From Streptomyces spororaveus (lineage in GTDB: Bacteria > Actinomycetota > Actinomycetes > Streptomycetales > Streptomycetaceae): 64,000 nucleotides of DNA. This document shows, in pieces, positions 1-8,650 of this stretch. The position numbers and the translations under genes were made by a program. Under the pieces are notes generated by a model. That model saw only the letters and a program-made list of their open reading frames with translations. It did not search any database and was not told the origin of the DNA. The stretch lies in NCBI RefSeq assembly GCF_016755875.1, contig NZ_BNED01000005.1:1178001-1242000 (forward strand). The letters run 5' to 3'. Position 1 is the stretch's first letter. Every line of letters begins with the position of its first letter.

Positions 1-310
1 GGGCGGCCCACGCGCAGGCGAGCCCCGCGTTCCCGCCGGAGGCGATGGTCACTCCGGCGTCCGGCAGGGTGCCGGCCTCGCGGTGGGCGGCGAGGAAGTT
101 CTGCGCGCCGCGGGCCTTGAAACTGCCGGTGTGCTGCATGTGCTCCAGCGCGAGCCACACCTCGCAGGGCTTCTGCGGGCCCTCGTCCAGGGGGTCCGGG
201 TGGGCGGTGCGGATCGCGCCGGGGTCCACGCGGGAGAGAGCTACGGGCCGGATACGGCCGACGATCCGGTCGGCCGCTGCCTTGATGTCGCCGTACGAGA
301 GCTGTTGCAT
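1..310 (-). CDS. Threonine dehydratase-like PLP enzyme (N-terminal part, runs off the window)
   Basis: The first 103 codons of a fold-type II pyridoxal-phosphate enzyme are present; the rest lies left of the window. The motif HTGSFKARGA carries the lysine that binds PLP (S-F-K), and ASGGNAGLACAWA is the glycine/asparagine loop of serine/threonine dehydratases. The expected reaction is deamination of threonine or serine to the 2-oxo acid, but a relative such as a cysteine-synthase-like lyase cannot be excluded from this fragment. The ATG at 310 has an AGGAG site 8 bases upstream. It lies 24 bases after the stop of the oxygenase gene, so the two are probably cotranscribed. Confidence 0.85.
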   Translation of the reverse strand, partial: MQQLSYGDIKAAADRIVGRIRPVALSRVDPGAIRTAHPDPLDEGPQKPCEVWLALEHMQHTGSFKARGAQNFLAAHREAGTLPDAGVTIASGGNAGLACAWAA

Positions 311-334
311 TTCGCTACTCCTGAAGGGTGAGGG

Positions 335-1138
335 CTAGGACCAGGTGATGAGCTGGCCGGTGGTGGTGAGGGCGAGGAAGTAAGCGAGGGCGATCCGGCG
401 TTGGCCCGGGTTCGCCTGGACCTCGTGGAAATGCGCCGGGTTGAACAGGAGCGCTCCTCCGAGCTGCGGCCGCAGGCTGACCTGCTGGCAGTGCTCGACT
501 GTCTTGGACCGGTAGCCGTAGGAGTAGCGGTGCTGCTCATCGGCGGGATCCCAGCGGTGGCGCCAGAGCGTGGTGGCGCCGCCCGTCTCGGGGACGGCGG
601 CCCAGACGTTGAAGGCGAGCTGGGCGACGGTCTCCTGGTCGAAGAGGCGGCAGGGGAACTCGCGCCGTACGTCGTCGTAGTGGAGGAGGGCGCCTTCGTT
701 GATCTCGCGCAGGGTGCCGGCGAAGACCGGCCGGCCGCCGATGGTGGCGGGAGAGATCGCGCTGCCCCAGGCCGTACCGAGGCGGGCCAGCGATAACGCG
801 ACCGGATCGGGGCGCAGTCGGGCTCTCTGCCAGGAGACCCGCGCGGCCTCGGCGTCACGCCAGTAACGCTCGGCATCCAGTCCTCCCGCGGCGGTGCGGT
901 AGTCGTTGAGGGACGGGCCGAACCGGACGATCGGGGTCGGTACGCGCTCCAGGTCGTAGGCGGCGGTGGGCAGCCGCTCCAGGGCGGCCAGGGTGTCGGC
1001 GCAGGTCTGCTCATCGAGGAAGCGCGGGACGGTGACGGCGGCGGCGGTCGCGCCAATGAGGTGGGCCAGGTGTCGCTCGGTGAAGCCGCCTGGGGCGTCC
1101 GTGGGGGTGAACAGGGGGTCCAGCGCCGTGCGGGGCAT
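335..1138 (-). CDS. 2OG-Fe(II) oxygenase superfamily protein
   Basis: A 267-residue protein with the double-stranded beta-helix iron site of 2-oxoglutarate oxygenases. His153-x-Asp155 (in LLHYDD) supplies two iron ligands, the distal histidine is in NPAHFHEV (about 236-238), and an arginine about ten residues later (QRRIALAYF) would bind the 2-oxoglutarate carboxylate. The substrate is unknown. Its operon partner, a threonine dehydratase-like enzyme, hints at an amino acid or its derivative. The ATG at 1138 follows a GGAGG site; longer open frame upstream runs antisense through the TetR gene and is not used. It is divergent from that TetR gene across 63 bases, a likely regulated promoter region. 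Confidence 0.85.
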   Translation of the reverse strand: MPRTALDPLFTPTDAPGGFTERHLAHLIGATAAAVTVPRFLDEQTCADTLAALERLPTAAYDLERVPTPIVRFGPSLNDYRTAAGGLDAERYWRDAEAARVSWQRARLRPDPVALSLARLGTAWGSAISPATIGGRPVFAGTLREINEGALLHYDDVRREFPCRLFDQETVAQLAFNVWAAVPETGGATTLWRHRWDPADEQHRYSYGYRSKTVEHCQQVSLRPQLGGALLFNPAHFHEVQANPGQRRIALAYFLALTTTGQLITWS

Positions 1139-1201
1139 ACCGCCTCCGTAACGAGGGATGAGCCTTCCGTAACCGATACGACGTACCGTACGCTGACCCG
1201 C

Positions 1202-1852
1202 ATGCCTAGGCAATCCGTGTCCCTGGAACTGGCCACACCCGAACTCATTGCCGAAACGGCCCTGTTGATGGTTGATCAGGACGGCTGTGAAGCTCTGACC
1301 TTCAGGACCCTCGCCGCGCGGCTCGGCATCGGCCACGCGACCCTCCAACGCCGGTGTACCGACATGGCCGGCCTCCTCGACATGTGCGCCGACCACCTCG
1401 CCGCCGGCCTGCCCGACATCCCCGCCGGCACCGACTGGGCCGCCGCCACCGAGGCCCGCTTCCGCCGGCTCTACGAGCTCCTCACCGACCACCCGGGCCT
1501 CGTCGCCCTGCGCGGTGCGCGGCCCTGGCTCGGCCGCCAGCTGCTCAAGCGCCTGGTGGAGCCCCAGCTCGCTGCCTCCCTCGCGGCCGGCATGACCCCG
1601 CAGGAGGCGATCTCCTGCTACCGCCGGATGTACCTCCTGACCTTGGGCAGTGCCAGCTTCGTGGACCATCGCAACCCGAAGGGCGCCCAGGCCGCCACGC
1701 GAACCGCGCTGGCCGCGCTCGACCCCGAAGAGTTCCCCGTCCTTACCGGCCACCTCGCCGTCATCGTCTCCGCCGTAGTCGACCACGAGGTCTACTACCA
1801 GGCACTTCGCCACCTCATCCATGTCGCCAACCCCACCAAACCAGGTCTATAG
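1202..1852 (+). CDS. TetR/AcrR-family transcriptional regulator
   Basis: A 216-residue regulator. Residues about 10-55 form the TetR helix-turn-helix (ALTFRTLAARLGIGHATL...), followed by a helical ligand and dimer domain with an all-helical C-terminus. It is divergently transcribed from the 2OG oxygenase / dehydratase pair. Autoregulation plus repression of that pair is the usual arrangement, though no clear operator dyad was proven. The 63-base spacer contains the partly symmetric stretch GACGTACCGTACG, a candidate operator. The ATG at 1202 is chosen because the upstream in-frame extension lacks TetR-like sequence and would overlap the divergent gene. Confidence 0.85.
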   Translation: MPRQSVSLELATPELIAETALLMVDQDGCEALTFRTLAARLGIGHATLQRRCTDMAGLLDMCADHLAAGLPDIPAGTDWAAATEARFRRLYELLTDHPGLVALRGARPWLGRQLLKRLVEPQLAASLAAGMTPQEAISCYRRMYLLTLGSASFVDHRNPKGAQAATRTALAALDPEEFPVLTGHLAVIVSAVVDHEVYYQALRHLIHVANPTKPGL

Positions 1853-1957
1853 CGACACGCTCGGCGACCATCGAGCCCGCACCGGCCTCGCCGGCCACAG
1901 GCTCACCCCCGCCTTCGACCGCGCCAGGACGTGCGCCGACGCGAGAAGGAGCCGCAC

Positions 1958-2641
1958 ATGCATACGGACCCTCAGCACCGGCATGCCATCTCCGCGGGAC
2001 CGAGGCCGCCCAGGTTCGTCGTCGTCGACGGCCTGCGGGCCTCGGGGAAGAGCACCGTGGCCCCGGTCCTCGCCGAGTTGCTCGGCGCGGAGTTCATCGC
2101 GCCGGAGGGCCCCGGATTCGACGTCCTGCGCCGGCACACCGACACCACGACGAACGTGAACGCCCGCCTCCACCTGTGGATGTCCGAGAACTACGCGCGC
2201 TCGGACCGGGCCCGGCAGATCCTCGAATCGGGCCGCAGCGTGGTGACCGAAAGCTACTTCCACCGGACCCTCGCCACCCACGCCGCAACCGGCGCCCGGC
2301 ACCTTCCCGCAGTGGACTGGCAGACCGCCCTGGTCCCACACGCCACGTACTTCCTACGGGTCGAGCCGGCCACCCGCCTCGCACGCATGGCCGCGCGCGG
2401 CCGGGCCGACCGCACCGGGTACTGGTCCCGGCTCGAGGAGGCCAACCTGCATCTGACCCAAGCCGTCTACGACGGCTTCGACCTCACCCCCGTCGACATC
2501 GGCTCCGCCCGGGCCGGCGACATCGCGCAGCGGATCGCCGATCTCGAGAACGCGGCCACCCGCATCCCCCGGCAGCCGACCGGTAGTCCGCTGCCGGATG
2601 GCGCCCGGCACGACCCGACCCACCGAGAGGACAGTAAATGA
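1958..2641 (+). CDS. P-loop kinase, thymidylate/nucleoside-kinase-like
   Basis: A 227-residue P-loop protein. The Walker A loop is GLRASGKST near residues 25-33, in a typical kinase start (FVVVDGLRASGKSTVAPVLA). A central TESYFHRTL stretch resembles the Asp/Glu-Ser region after strand 3 of dTMP-kinase-like enzymes, and an arginine-rich lid-like segment follows (RMAARGRADRTGYWSR). A phosphoryl transfer to a nucleotide or small metabolite is inferred; the acceptor is unknown. GAGAAGGAG precedes the ATG at 1958. The stop overlaps the next gene's start as ATGA, so the two are translationally coupled. The linked CYTH and radical SAM genes suggest one pathway. Confidence 0.8.
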   Translation: MHTDPQHRHAISAGPRPPRFVVVDGLRASGKSTVAPVLAELLGAEFIAPEGPGFDVLRRHTDTTTNVNARLHLWMSENYARSDRARQILESGRSVVTESYFHRTLATHAATGARHLPAVDWQTALVPHATYFLRVEPATRLARMAARGRADRTGYWSRLEEANLHLTQAVYDGFDLTPVDIGSARAGDIAQRIADLENAATRIPRQPTGSPLPDGARHDPTHREDSK

Positions 2642-3183
2642 CCACGGCTGTAACCGAGTTCGAAGTCAAGGCGCTGGGGATCGTTCCCGCCGACATCGCC
2701 GCCCGCATCGAGAAGGCGGGGGGCACCCATATCACCGACCGGCGCATGCGCCGCTACGTCTACGACACGGTGCCGGCCGTCGTGGGCAAGTGGGTCCGCC
2801 TGCGGGACACCGGCACCGAGGTCACCTTGTGCGTGAAGGAGATCCACTCCGATCAGGTGGACGGCACCCGTGAGACCGAGGTTGGTGTTGCCGACTTCGG
2901 TCTCGCCCACGCCGCCCTCACCGCCAGCGGCCTGATCGCCCGCTCCTACCAGGAGAACCGGCGCTCCTCCTGGCTCCTCGACGGCGTCCGACTCGAACTC
3001 GACCACTGGCCCCTGATCCCCCCGTACCTGGAGATCGAGGCGGACACCGAGGCCGAGGTGTGGGCCATGGCCGACCGACTCGGCCTGGACCGCACCAGCC
3101 TCACCGCCGAGAACACGACCGCCGTCTACCGCCGGTACGGCATCGACCTGGAGGCGGTGGCCGACCTCCGTTTCCCCGCCTGA
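2638..3183 (+). CDS. CYTH-domain protein (class IV adenylate cyclase / triphosphatase type)
   Basis: A 181-residue single-domain CYTH protein. The N-terminal strand carries E-x-E-x-K (EFEVKALG), followed by the basic strand WVRLRDTG, the acidic strand RETEVG and the late acidic strand LELDHWPLIPPYLEIEA. Together these line the triphosphate tunnel of the family. CYTH proteins hydrolyse or cyclise organic or inorganic triphosphates with a divalent metal, so triphosphatase or nucleotide-binding activity is expected, not proven. It starts inside the kinase stop codon (ATGA) and is followed 68 bases later by the radical SAM gene. Confidence 0.85.
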   Translation: MTTAVTEFEVKALGIVPADIAARIEKAGGTHITDRRMRRYVYDTVPAVVGKWVRLRDTGTEVTLCVKEIHSDQVDGTRETEVGVADFGLAHAALTASGLIARSYQENRRSSWLLDGVRLELDHWPLIPPYLEIEADTEAEVWAMADRLGLDRTSLTAENTTAVYRRYGIDLEAVADLRFPA

Positions 3184-3251
3184 CCCAGCGCACCACCCCC
3201 TTGAGCTGTGCGGCCGGGAGCCATCCGGCCGCGCGGAAGGAAGGTCGCGAC

Positions 3252-4349
3252 ATGCTCATGCACAAGGTGCCCGTCGAAATACGCCCCGACGAGACCGGCC
3301 GCGTCAAGATCACCGACGAATGCGGGCTGGCCTGCACGTTCTGCCACAACGAGGGAACCGCCGTCACCGCCGACAACCGGAACGTCGAACCCGGGCAGTA
3401 CACCGGAACGGCCGGCAGGACCGGCCGGGTCTCGATCTACATCGCCACCAACGGAGCGCAGTTCCTCTCCGCCCGCATCGAGCCCGGCCCCGAGTTCGCT
3501 CTCGCGCTGGCCGCGCTCCGCGGCAGCATCACCACCCGGGAGATCCACTTCACGGGCGGCGAACCGACCCTCCATCCCCGCCTGCCCGCCCTGGTCCAAC
3601 AGGTCCGGGACATGGGGTTCACCGTGGGCCTGACCTCCAACGGCGAGAACGGCGCCGCCGTCCTGGAGGAGTGCGCGGGAGCCGGCCTGGACCGCGTCAA
3701 CCTCTCGGTCTTCGGGACCACCGCGGTGGAACTCGCTGCTGTGCAGGCCCCGCGCTTCGCCTCGGTCGGTCTCGCGGAGGCGAAGATCGCTGCCCTGGCG
3801 GCAACGATCGAGACCGGACTCCGCAGCGGCATCAAGGTCTCCGCGAACCTCGTCGTCAGCGACTCCACCCAGATCCCCCGCGCCCTGCGCATCGTCGAGG
3901 AGTACGGCCGCGACGTGACCATACGCTTCCTGGTCAACCTGGAGACCGAGGACCACTCCCGGACGGCCATCAGGGAGGCCCTGGCCATCCTCGACGCGGT
4001 ACCCGTCCGCCACATCATCACCGCCGGCACCTCCGACGAGCGGACCCGGTACCAGCTACCCGGCGGCCGGACCGTCTACGCCAAGAACATCCGCCCGGTC
4101 CGGCTTCCCGAGACCTGCTCCGGATGCCGCTTCAACAACGCCACCGACTGCGCCGAGGGGTACTACGGAGTCCGTATGTACCGGGCCCAGGACGGCCCGT
4201 ACATGATCGGCGTCTGCATCCGACGCATGGACATCTGCGTACCTATCGGCGAGTTCGCGATGAGCCGGCGCGCCAGGGAGATCCAGGCCTTCCGAGACGA
4301 CGAGACCGCACGCCTCACCGCCCAGTACCCACAGCTGATACCGGCTTGA
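3252..4349 (+). CDS. Radical SAM protein (MoaA-like)
   Basis: A 365-residue radical SAM enzyme. The 4Fe-4S cluster motif is C-x3-C-x2-C (CGLACTFCHNEG, near residue 25), and the SAM-binding glycine motif is FTGGEPTLHP. A C-terminal Cys set (CSGCRFNNATDC..., then GVCIRRMDIC) could bind a second cluster, as in MoaA or SPASM-type enzymes. The substrate is unknown. GAAGGAAGG lies just before the ATG at 3252. Linkage to a P-loop kinase and a CYTH triphosphatase-fold protein points to a phosphorylated or nucleotide-derived compound. Two hairpins follow the stop. Confidence 0.87.
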   Translation: MLMHKVPVEIRPDETGRVKITDECGLACTFCHNEGTAVTADNRNVEPGQYTGTAGRTGRVSIYIATNGAQFLSARIEPGPEFALALAALRGSITTREIHFTGGEPTLHPRLPALVQQVRDMGFTVGLTSNGENGAAVLEECAGAGLDRVNLSVFGTTAVELAAVQAPRFASVGLAEAKIAALAATIETGLRSGIKVSANLVVSDSTQIPRALRIVEEYGRDVTIRFLVNLETEDHSRTAIREALAILDAVPVRHIITAGTSDERTRYQLPGGRTVYAKNIRPVRLPETCSGCRFNNATDCAEGYYGVRMYRAQDGPYMIGVCIRRMDICVPIGEFAMSRRAREIQAFRDDETARLTAQYPQLIPA

Positions 4350-4374
4350 GCCTGGTTGCATGCGGGGGCACAGT

Positions 4375-4405
4375 GCTGGGGAATACCGTCGAGATCCTCC
4401 CCAGC
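4375..4405. terminator. Stem-loop after the radical SAM gene
   Basis: Inverted repeat GCTGGGGA / TCCCCAGC, 26 bases after the radical SAM stop. It probably ends the kinase-CYTH-radical SAM transcript together with the stronger hairpin downstream. Confidence 0.55.
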
Positions 4406-4501
4406 GCCCATCGCGCTGGGTCCTGGGTAGCCGGCGGCACCCTGGTCTAGGTACGTAACCTGAACCTGGTCGCCTGCCTGGACGTCTGCGCCCGCTCGGT
4501 C

Positions 4502-4546
4502 GCTGGTGGTGGGGGCCGGGCAAGCTATGCGGCCCCCACCACCAGC
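4502..4546. terminator. Strong 16-bp stem-loop
   Basis: Perfect 16-bp stem (GCTGGTGGTGGGGGCC with its complement) around a 13-base loop, in the 326-base space before the pentapeptide-repeat gene. It is a probable factor-independent terminator for the upstream operon, typical of actinobacteria in lacking a T tract. Confidence 0.75.
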
Positions 4547-4675
4547 CCTCCGACACCATCCCGGCCTTCCACAATCGGCCGACGTGGGGCGACGGGAGCA
4601 AGAGCAGTAGCCCACCACGCATCGGGGCGGTCCCGCCAGGAGCTCCCGGCCGCCCGCCCCCACACAAGGAGCATG

Positions 4676-5350
4676 ATGGCTATCCGCACCTTCGGCCTCA
4701 CGACCATCGCCCTGCCTGACCTGGATGAGCCCGGCCTCTACCTGAGTAACGTCGATAGCCTCGACAGCACCCGCGGCAGCGTCCAGGACTTCGCGTACGG
4801 CAACGCCGACCTGCGCTCCCTCGACCTCGCGGAAACCCAGCTCATCAGCGGCCGGATCACCGGCATCCACGCGCAGCGCACCGAGCTGGAGTCGGTCAAC
4901 CTCCACGGCGTGGAGATCACCAGCAGCGACCTCGGCTCAGCACGCTGGGCCGAGAGCAAACTGACCCGAGTCCACGTCCGCGACACCAAGCTAATGGGTG
5001 CCGCCCTGGACGGCCTGGTCCTCGACGACGTCCTGTTCGAGGGCTGCAAGTTCGACTACGCCACCTTCGACAAGGTCCGCGCCACCGGCCCCGTCGCCTT
5101 CATCGGTTGCGTCCTCACCGAGGCCACGTTCACCGACTGCGACCTGTCCGACGTCGTGTTCTCCGACTGCCAGCTCAGGCTCACCGAGTTCGGCGCCGGC
5201 CGCTACCGGGACACCGACCTACGCGAGAACGACCTCTCCCAGATCCGCGGCGTCGCCCACCTGGCGAAGGTCCGCATCGACCCCGGCCAGCAGGCCCACC
5301 TCGCCGAGGCCCTCGTGAACGAACTCGACATCACCGTCGGGGACGACTGA
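4676..5350 (+). CDS. Pentapeptide-repeat protein
   Basis: A 224-residue protein made largely of degenerate A(D/N)LxX pentapeptide repeats (for example NADLRSLDLAET, LESVNLHGVEI, EATFTDCDLSDVVFSDC), which fold as a right-handed quadrilateral beta-helix. Family members include DNA-mimic gyrase protectors, but most have no known role and none is claimed here. The start at 4676 is preferred to the ATG at 4673 because AAGGAG (4666-4671) would otherwise sit one base from the codon. It stands alone between terminators and is convergent with the nitrilase-family gene. Confidence 0.75.
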   Translation: MAIRTFGLTTIALPDLDEPGLYLSNVDSLDSTRGSVQDFAYGNADLRSLDLAETQLISGRITGIHAQRTELESVNLHGVEITSSDLGSARWAESKLTRVHVRDTKLMGAALDGLVLDDVLFEGCKFDYATFDKVRATGPVAFIGCVLTEATFTDCDLSDVVFSDCQLRLTEFGAGRYRDTDLRENDLSQIRGVAHLAKVRIDPGQQAHLAEALVNELDITVGDD

Positions 5351-5393
5351 CCTGGAGGACCCTAGTGACGTGCAGGGGCACGGCGCGTGTTCT

Positions 5394-5413
5394 CTCCGAG
5401 CTGGAGCTCGGAG
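5394..5413. terminator. Palindromic hairpin between convergent genes
   Basis: CTCCGAGCT-GG-AGCTCGGAG is a perfect 9-bp stem between the convergent pentapeptide-repeat and nitrilase-family genes. It is probably a bidirectional terminator. Confidence 0.55.
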
Positions 5414-5462
5414 CGACCCCAGCAGCAAGTTCACGCGTCGTAGTCGCGGCACAATTCAGTGA

Positions 5463-6356
5463 TCAGAACGCCGTGCCGGTTTCGCTGCGGGGGTCGCCGA
5501 CGGGGTGCCGCCCGTCGTAGAGCCCGGCGCGAGCTGCGCGGCGCCAGGGGCGTGCGTAGCGAACCGCGACGTCGACGTCTGGATCCTTCGAGTCGAGGTC
5601 AATCTCCGCGATAGCCAGGGCCGGACGGCCGTCTGCGGGACAGCGCGCCAGCCATCGCCCACCGGGCCCTACGATCCCGGACGGCGCCGTTGCGCTGAAC
5701 TGCGCGGGAACGGAGTAGCCCAGCCAGTAGTTGTAGAGCGTCCCGTACGCCTGCGCGACTCGGGCTCGGGGACCGTCGTCAACCATCACCGACAGCAGGA
5801 CGCAGTCGACGTCCAGTCGTTCGTACTCGGCGAAGAGCTCCGGGAAGTTGGCCTCGACGCAGAGCGCGCAGCCGATGCGGATGCCGTCCACTTCGAAAAC
5901 GAGCGGTTCCCGTCCGGGGGCGTAGAGGAAGGAGACCTCGGTGTGCGACAGGAAGCGCTTGTCGTACCGTGCGACGAGGCGGCCACGGTCGGAGACGATG
6001 TAGAGGCTGTTGTGCGGCCGGTTTGGGGGCGTCAGCGGGTGAATCGATCCGAACACCGTCCACAGGCCGAGCTCCCCTGCCAGCTCGGCGATCGACTTCG
6101 CTTCCTCGCGCAGCACATCCCACGCGGCATGGCTCCAGTCGGCCGGAACCAGCTCGCCGGCAGGCCCCGACGCCATCACGTGCTTGCTCGGGTAGACGAT
6201 CGCGCCCTCTGGGAACTGCACCAATCTCGCGCCCGCCCGGGCAGCCTCGGCCATCAGGTCCCGGATCTCCTGCCCAGCCACCCGCAGCGCACTGGGCTCC
6301 GTTGGGTCTTCCGGCACAGTGCTCTGCGCGACCGCCAACCGCAATGTCCTCGCCAC
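5463..6356 (-). CDS. Carbon-nitrogen hydrolase (nitrilase superfamily)
   Basis: A 297-residue full-length nitrilase-fold hydrolase. The Glu-Lys-Cys catalytic triad is visible: Glu50 (LVQFPEGA), Lys133 (RYDKRFL) and Cys166 (CALCVEANFPE). Such enzymes hydrolyse amides, nitriles or carbamates; the substrate cannot be told from sequence. Translation appears to begin at GTG 6356, the first start codon before the conserved LRLAVAQS strand. The ribosome binding site is weak. It stands alone, with about 580 bases upstream in which no gene is recognised. Confidence 0.88.
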   Translation of the reverse strand: MARTLRLAVAQSTVPEDPTEPSALRVAGQEIRDLMAEAARAGARLVQFPEGAIVYPSKHVMASGPAGELVPADWSHAAWDVLREEAKSIAELAGELGLWTVFGSIHPLTPPNRPHNSLYIVSDRGRLVARYDKRFLSHTEVSFLYAPGREPLVFEVDGIRIGCALCVEANFPELFAEYERLDVDCVLLSVMVDDGPRARVAQAYGTLYNYWLGYSVPAQFSATAPSGIVGPGGRWLARCPADGRPALAIAEIDLDSKDPDVDVAVRYARPWRRAARAGLYDGRHPVGDPRSETGTAF

Positions 6357-6936
6357 GCCCTGGACCGTACGGCACGGCCAGATCCACAGCCATCCCTCTC
6401 ACGGTCCCGGGCCGGCCCTGGCTGGATGCGAGCGGTCGTCCGTCCTGCGCCGCAGCGGGCAGCCATGGTGGACGTGCTCGTCCCGCAACGCCGCGCGGGT
6501 CTCTTTCGCGGCTTGCAGTCCGCGGGACGGCCGCCCTCCCGCCCCATTCACCTTGACGAGCGGTAACAAGCCCGGTCCCGCGCCTGCCACGGGCTTCGCC
6601 GTCCTCAGCGTGTCCGACGGGCGAGAGTTCACCGCCAAGGCACGGATGTTCGATCACGCACATCCGCCGGATCAAGCCAGGCCGCGTGAAGAGGTAGACG
6701 CTAGCCATTTCGTGGACCACATCGCTCATGGATCAATTCGGGACGCAAGTACCGTCAGAAGATGGGGGTATGAGGAAGTGGACCTCCCGGGTGCCCGCCA
6801 TCACAGAATGGCGCCAGCACGGAAGCGACCTTAAGCAGCCGACGAATTGAACCCACTCGGGAATCCAGACGGCCTACTATCCCAGCACTTGAAAAGCAAT
6901 TCCACCCAGCGATAGGAAGCTCGCGCCCCAACCGGG
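6357..6936. other. 580-base stretch without a recognised gene
   Basis: Space between the nitrilase-family and PPOX genes. Open frames exist on both strands, but none shows a ribosome binding site, a family motif or good codon use. The composition from about 6830 on is less G+C-rich than the surroundings. It may be decayed sequence; nothing is claimed. Confidence 0.5.
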
Positions 6937-7356
6937 CTAGGAGCGGGCGGGCAACTCAACCCTACCCATGGTGCGCACCGGGGTTATCTCCAGGACGACC
7001 CGCTCGGGGTCCGGCGCGGGCCGTCGTCCATAGCGATCCGCGTAACTGTTCACCGCACTGGAGACTTCTTCTTCCGCGGTTCGGACTTCCGCAACTCCCT
7101 CGATTGTCAGCCACCTTGGGCCTGCGACCTGCGACACAGCAACGCGCGCCTCACCTGGAAGCGCGGACAGAATGTTGGTGACCTTCACGCTGCTCTTTCG
7201 CGTAATGACGCGTGCGACACCCGCTCCATGGTCGTACGTCACACCGACTGGCACAACGTGTGGAGTTCCATCCGGACGCAATGTCGTCAGCGTGGCGAGG
7301 TGGTACTCGGACCAGAAGTCCACGAAAGCATCGGTCTTGTTGATCGCGGTAGCCAT
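6937..7356 (-). CDS. PPOX-class (pyridoxamine 5'-phosphate oxidase fold) F420/FMN-dependent protein
   Basis: A 139-residue split-barrel protein of the short actinobacterial PPOX-class type. The opening strand pair LATLTTLRPDGTPHVVPVGVTY is the family hallmark, followed by the VNILSALPGEARVAVSQVAGPRWLTIEGVAEV core, including the ARVAV...W-x-(T/R)-(I/V)-(E/R)-G pattern. Members bind F420 or FMN and reduce small molecules. The size fits a single-domain monomer that dimerises. It is monocistronic, with the ATG at 7356. Confidence 0.85.
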   Translation of the reverse strand: MATAINKTDAFVDFWSEYHLATLTTLRPDGTPHVVPVGVTYDHGAGVARVITRKSSVKVTNILSALPGEARVAVSQVAGPRWLTIEGVAEVRTAEEEVSSAVNSYADRYGRRPAPDPERVVLEITPVRTMGRVELPARS

Positions 7357-8031
7357 GCCGCCAGGTTAATTCACTTCCGCATTCAGATCACTGCGAGTTA
7401 TGTCACGCGATCCAAGATCACTAATCGACGTCCTCCCCGGTGCCCGAAAAATGTCGTTTTGAGCGCACCCCGCCAACCCCTTTCATTTCAGATTCATAAC
7501 GCCCGCAACGGAATGAATTCCTCGCGTACCTGACAAGGCTTCAGGATCATTCGGGCAGGTCAGGGGGCATGTGTGGCAATCCATGCCACCTTGAAACTTG
7601 ATCACAGCGAGCCGTCTTGATCTTGCTTTGATTTTGCAGCGTCGCCGCGATAGCGGACTCGAAGATTTCCACGGCCGCCGCATGGCGTACGGTTCGATCA
7701 AGCAAGCGGAACCACAGGTTCAGGGGCGCCCCGCGCCCCCGGCCAACCCGCAACCCCATGGGACCCGTGCATCGCACCTCTCCCTGACAGGCGCGGAAGT
7801 GACCCGCCCTCAAAGCCGTTAGAGGATCACCACGAACGGCTCCGCTTGGAGGGCATCAAGGGCGCGCGGTCGACTAGCCGCACCCCTCCCCTCTACACAG
7901 CAGGACGATACCGAGCCGCACCCCCACCGCCGTGGCATCCGGCCCGCCTATCGAAATACGCACGATTTGGGTAGTGACCGGCCTCCGCCTTCGCAGGGCA
8001 CGGCGGCCGGCACGCCGACCGACGAGGGACC
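7357..8031. other. Long intergenic region before the ImmA/IrrE-like gene
   Basis: About 675 bases with a lower-G+C left half (7370-7680) and no supported gene. A short frame ending at the TGA at 8150 could precede the metallopeptidase gene, but it has no recognisable family. Promoter elements for the plus-strand operon probably lie here. Confidence 0.4.
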
Positions 8032-8650
8032 TATGTGGTGGCGAACCGGGGAAACAGCGCTTCCCCACAGCAGATCTGATCGCCCGGCACGTGCCTGGCC
8101 TCTCCTCCGACTGGATACATCGCGTCCGCGAGGGCGTGCTGACCGACTGACAGACCGCCAACTGCGCAGGCGCGTACGGCGGGAGCTGCAGGAGCTCGGC
8201 ATCCAGCCTCCCCTGAGCGTGGACGAGCTCCGGATGGCGCTCGCAGCTCAGCGCGGCCGTCCCATCGTGGTGCAGCAGAGAGCGCTGCCGATGCCCGGAC
8301 CGCTGGGCTTCTGGATCGATCACAAGCTCGCCGACATCATCGTCGTTCAGGAACGCACCACGAAGCTCCACCAGGACCACATCGTCCTGCACGAGCTGTG
8401 CCATCTGAAGGCCGATGGCGCGGAGGCAACGCCCTGGGAGTCGCTCGTATCGGGCAGCGAAGCGGACGACGGGCATCAGCTCTTCCAGCGGTGTTCTTAC
8501 GACGACACGGAGGAGTGCCGGGTGGAAAAGGCTGCCACGATCATCATGGAGTGGGCCTCCGTCCTGGAGCAAGTAGGGCCACCGCCCGCTGCCGATCCCT
8601 CCGTACGGCGCGTCAATCTGGCTCTGGGTGACCGGCAGGGGTGGCTGTGA
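8032..8650 (+). CDS. ImmA/IrrE-like zinc metallopeptidase (toxin-component-like)
   Basis: The catalytic helix HIVLHELCH contains the HExxH zinc site of ImmA/IrrE (DUF955) peptidases, which usually cleave a partner XRE-type repressor. An N-terminal LTDRQLRRRVRREL segment and the PGPFGxWI-like stretch MPGPLGFWIDH match the actinobacterial subgroup found next to MAB_1171c-family proteins. The start is uncertain. ATG 8032 has a good GAGGGA site 5 bases upstream, but the first 38 residues look non-native. A CTG at 8147, overlapping the TGA of an upstream frame, matches the usual N-terminus better. The stop overlaps the next start as TGATG. Confidence 0.8.

Noticed and set aside
241..1248. Long Pro/Arg/Ser-rich frames antisense or out of phase to real genes, here and throughout
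   Set aside because: They are composition-driven shadows typical of high-G+C DNA; each lies over a gene with clear motifs and a proper ribosome binding site.
3252..4349. Radical SAM gene as a prokaryotic viperin
   Set aside because: The cluster and glycine motifs and the C-terminal Cys sets fit MoaA/SPASM-like enzymes better, and no viperin-specific sequence was seen.
6319..6834. 171-codon frame between the nitrilase and PPOX genes
   Set aside because: No binding site, erratic composition, overlaps the nitrilase promoter; no similarity recognised.
7932..8150. 72-codon frame overlapping the ImmA/IrrE-like gene start
   Set aside because: Its TGA overlaps a possible CTG start, but the sequence is Arg-rich with no domain; kept only as a start alternative.
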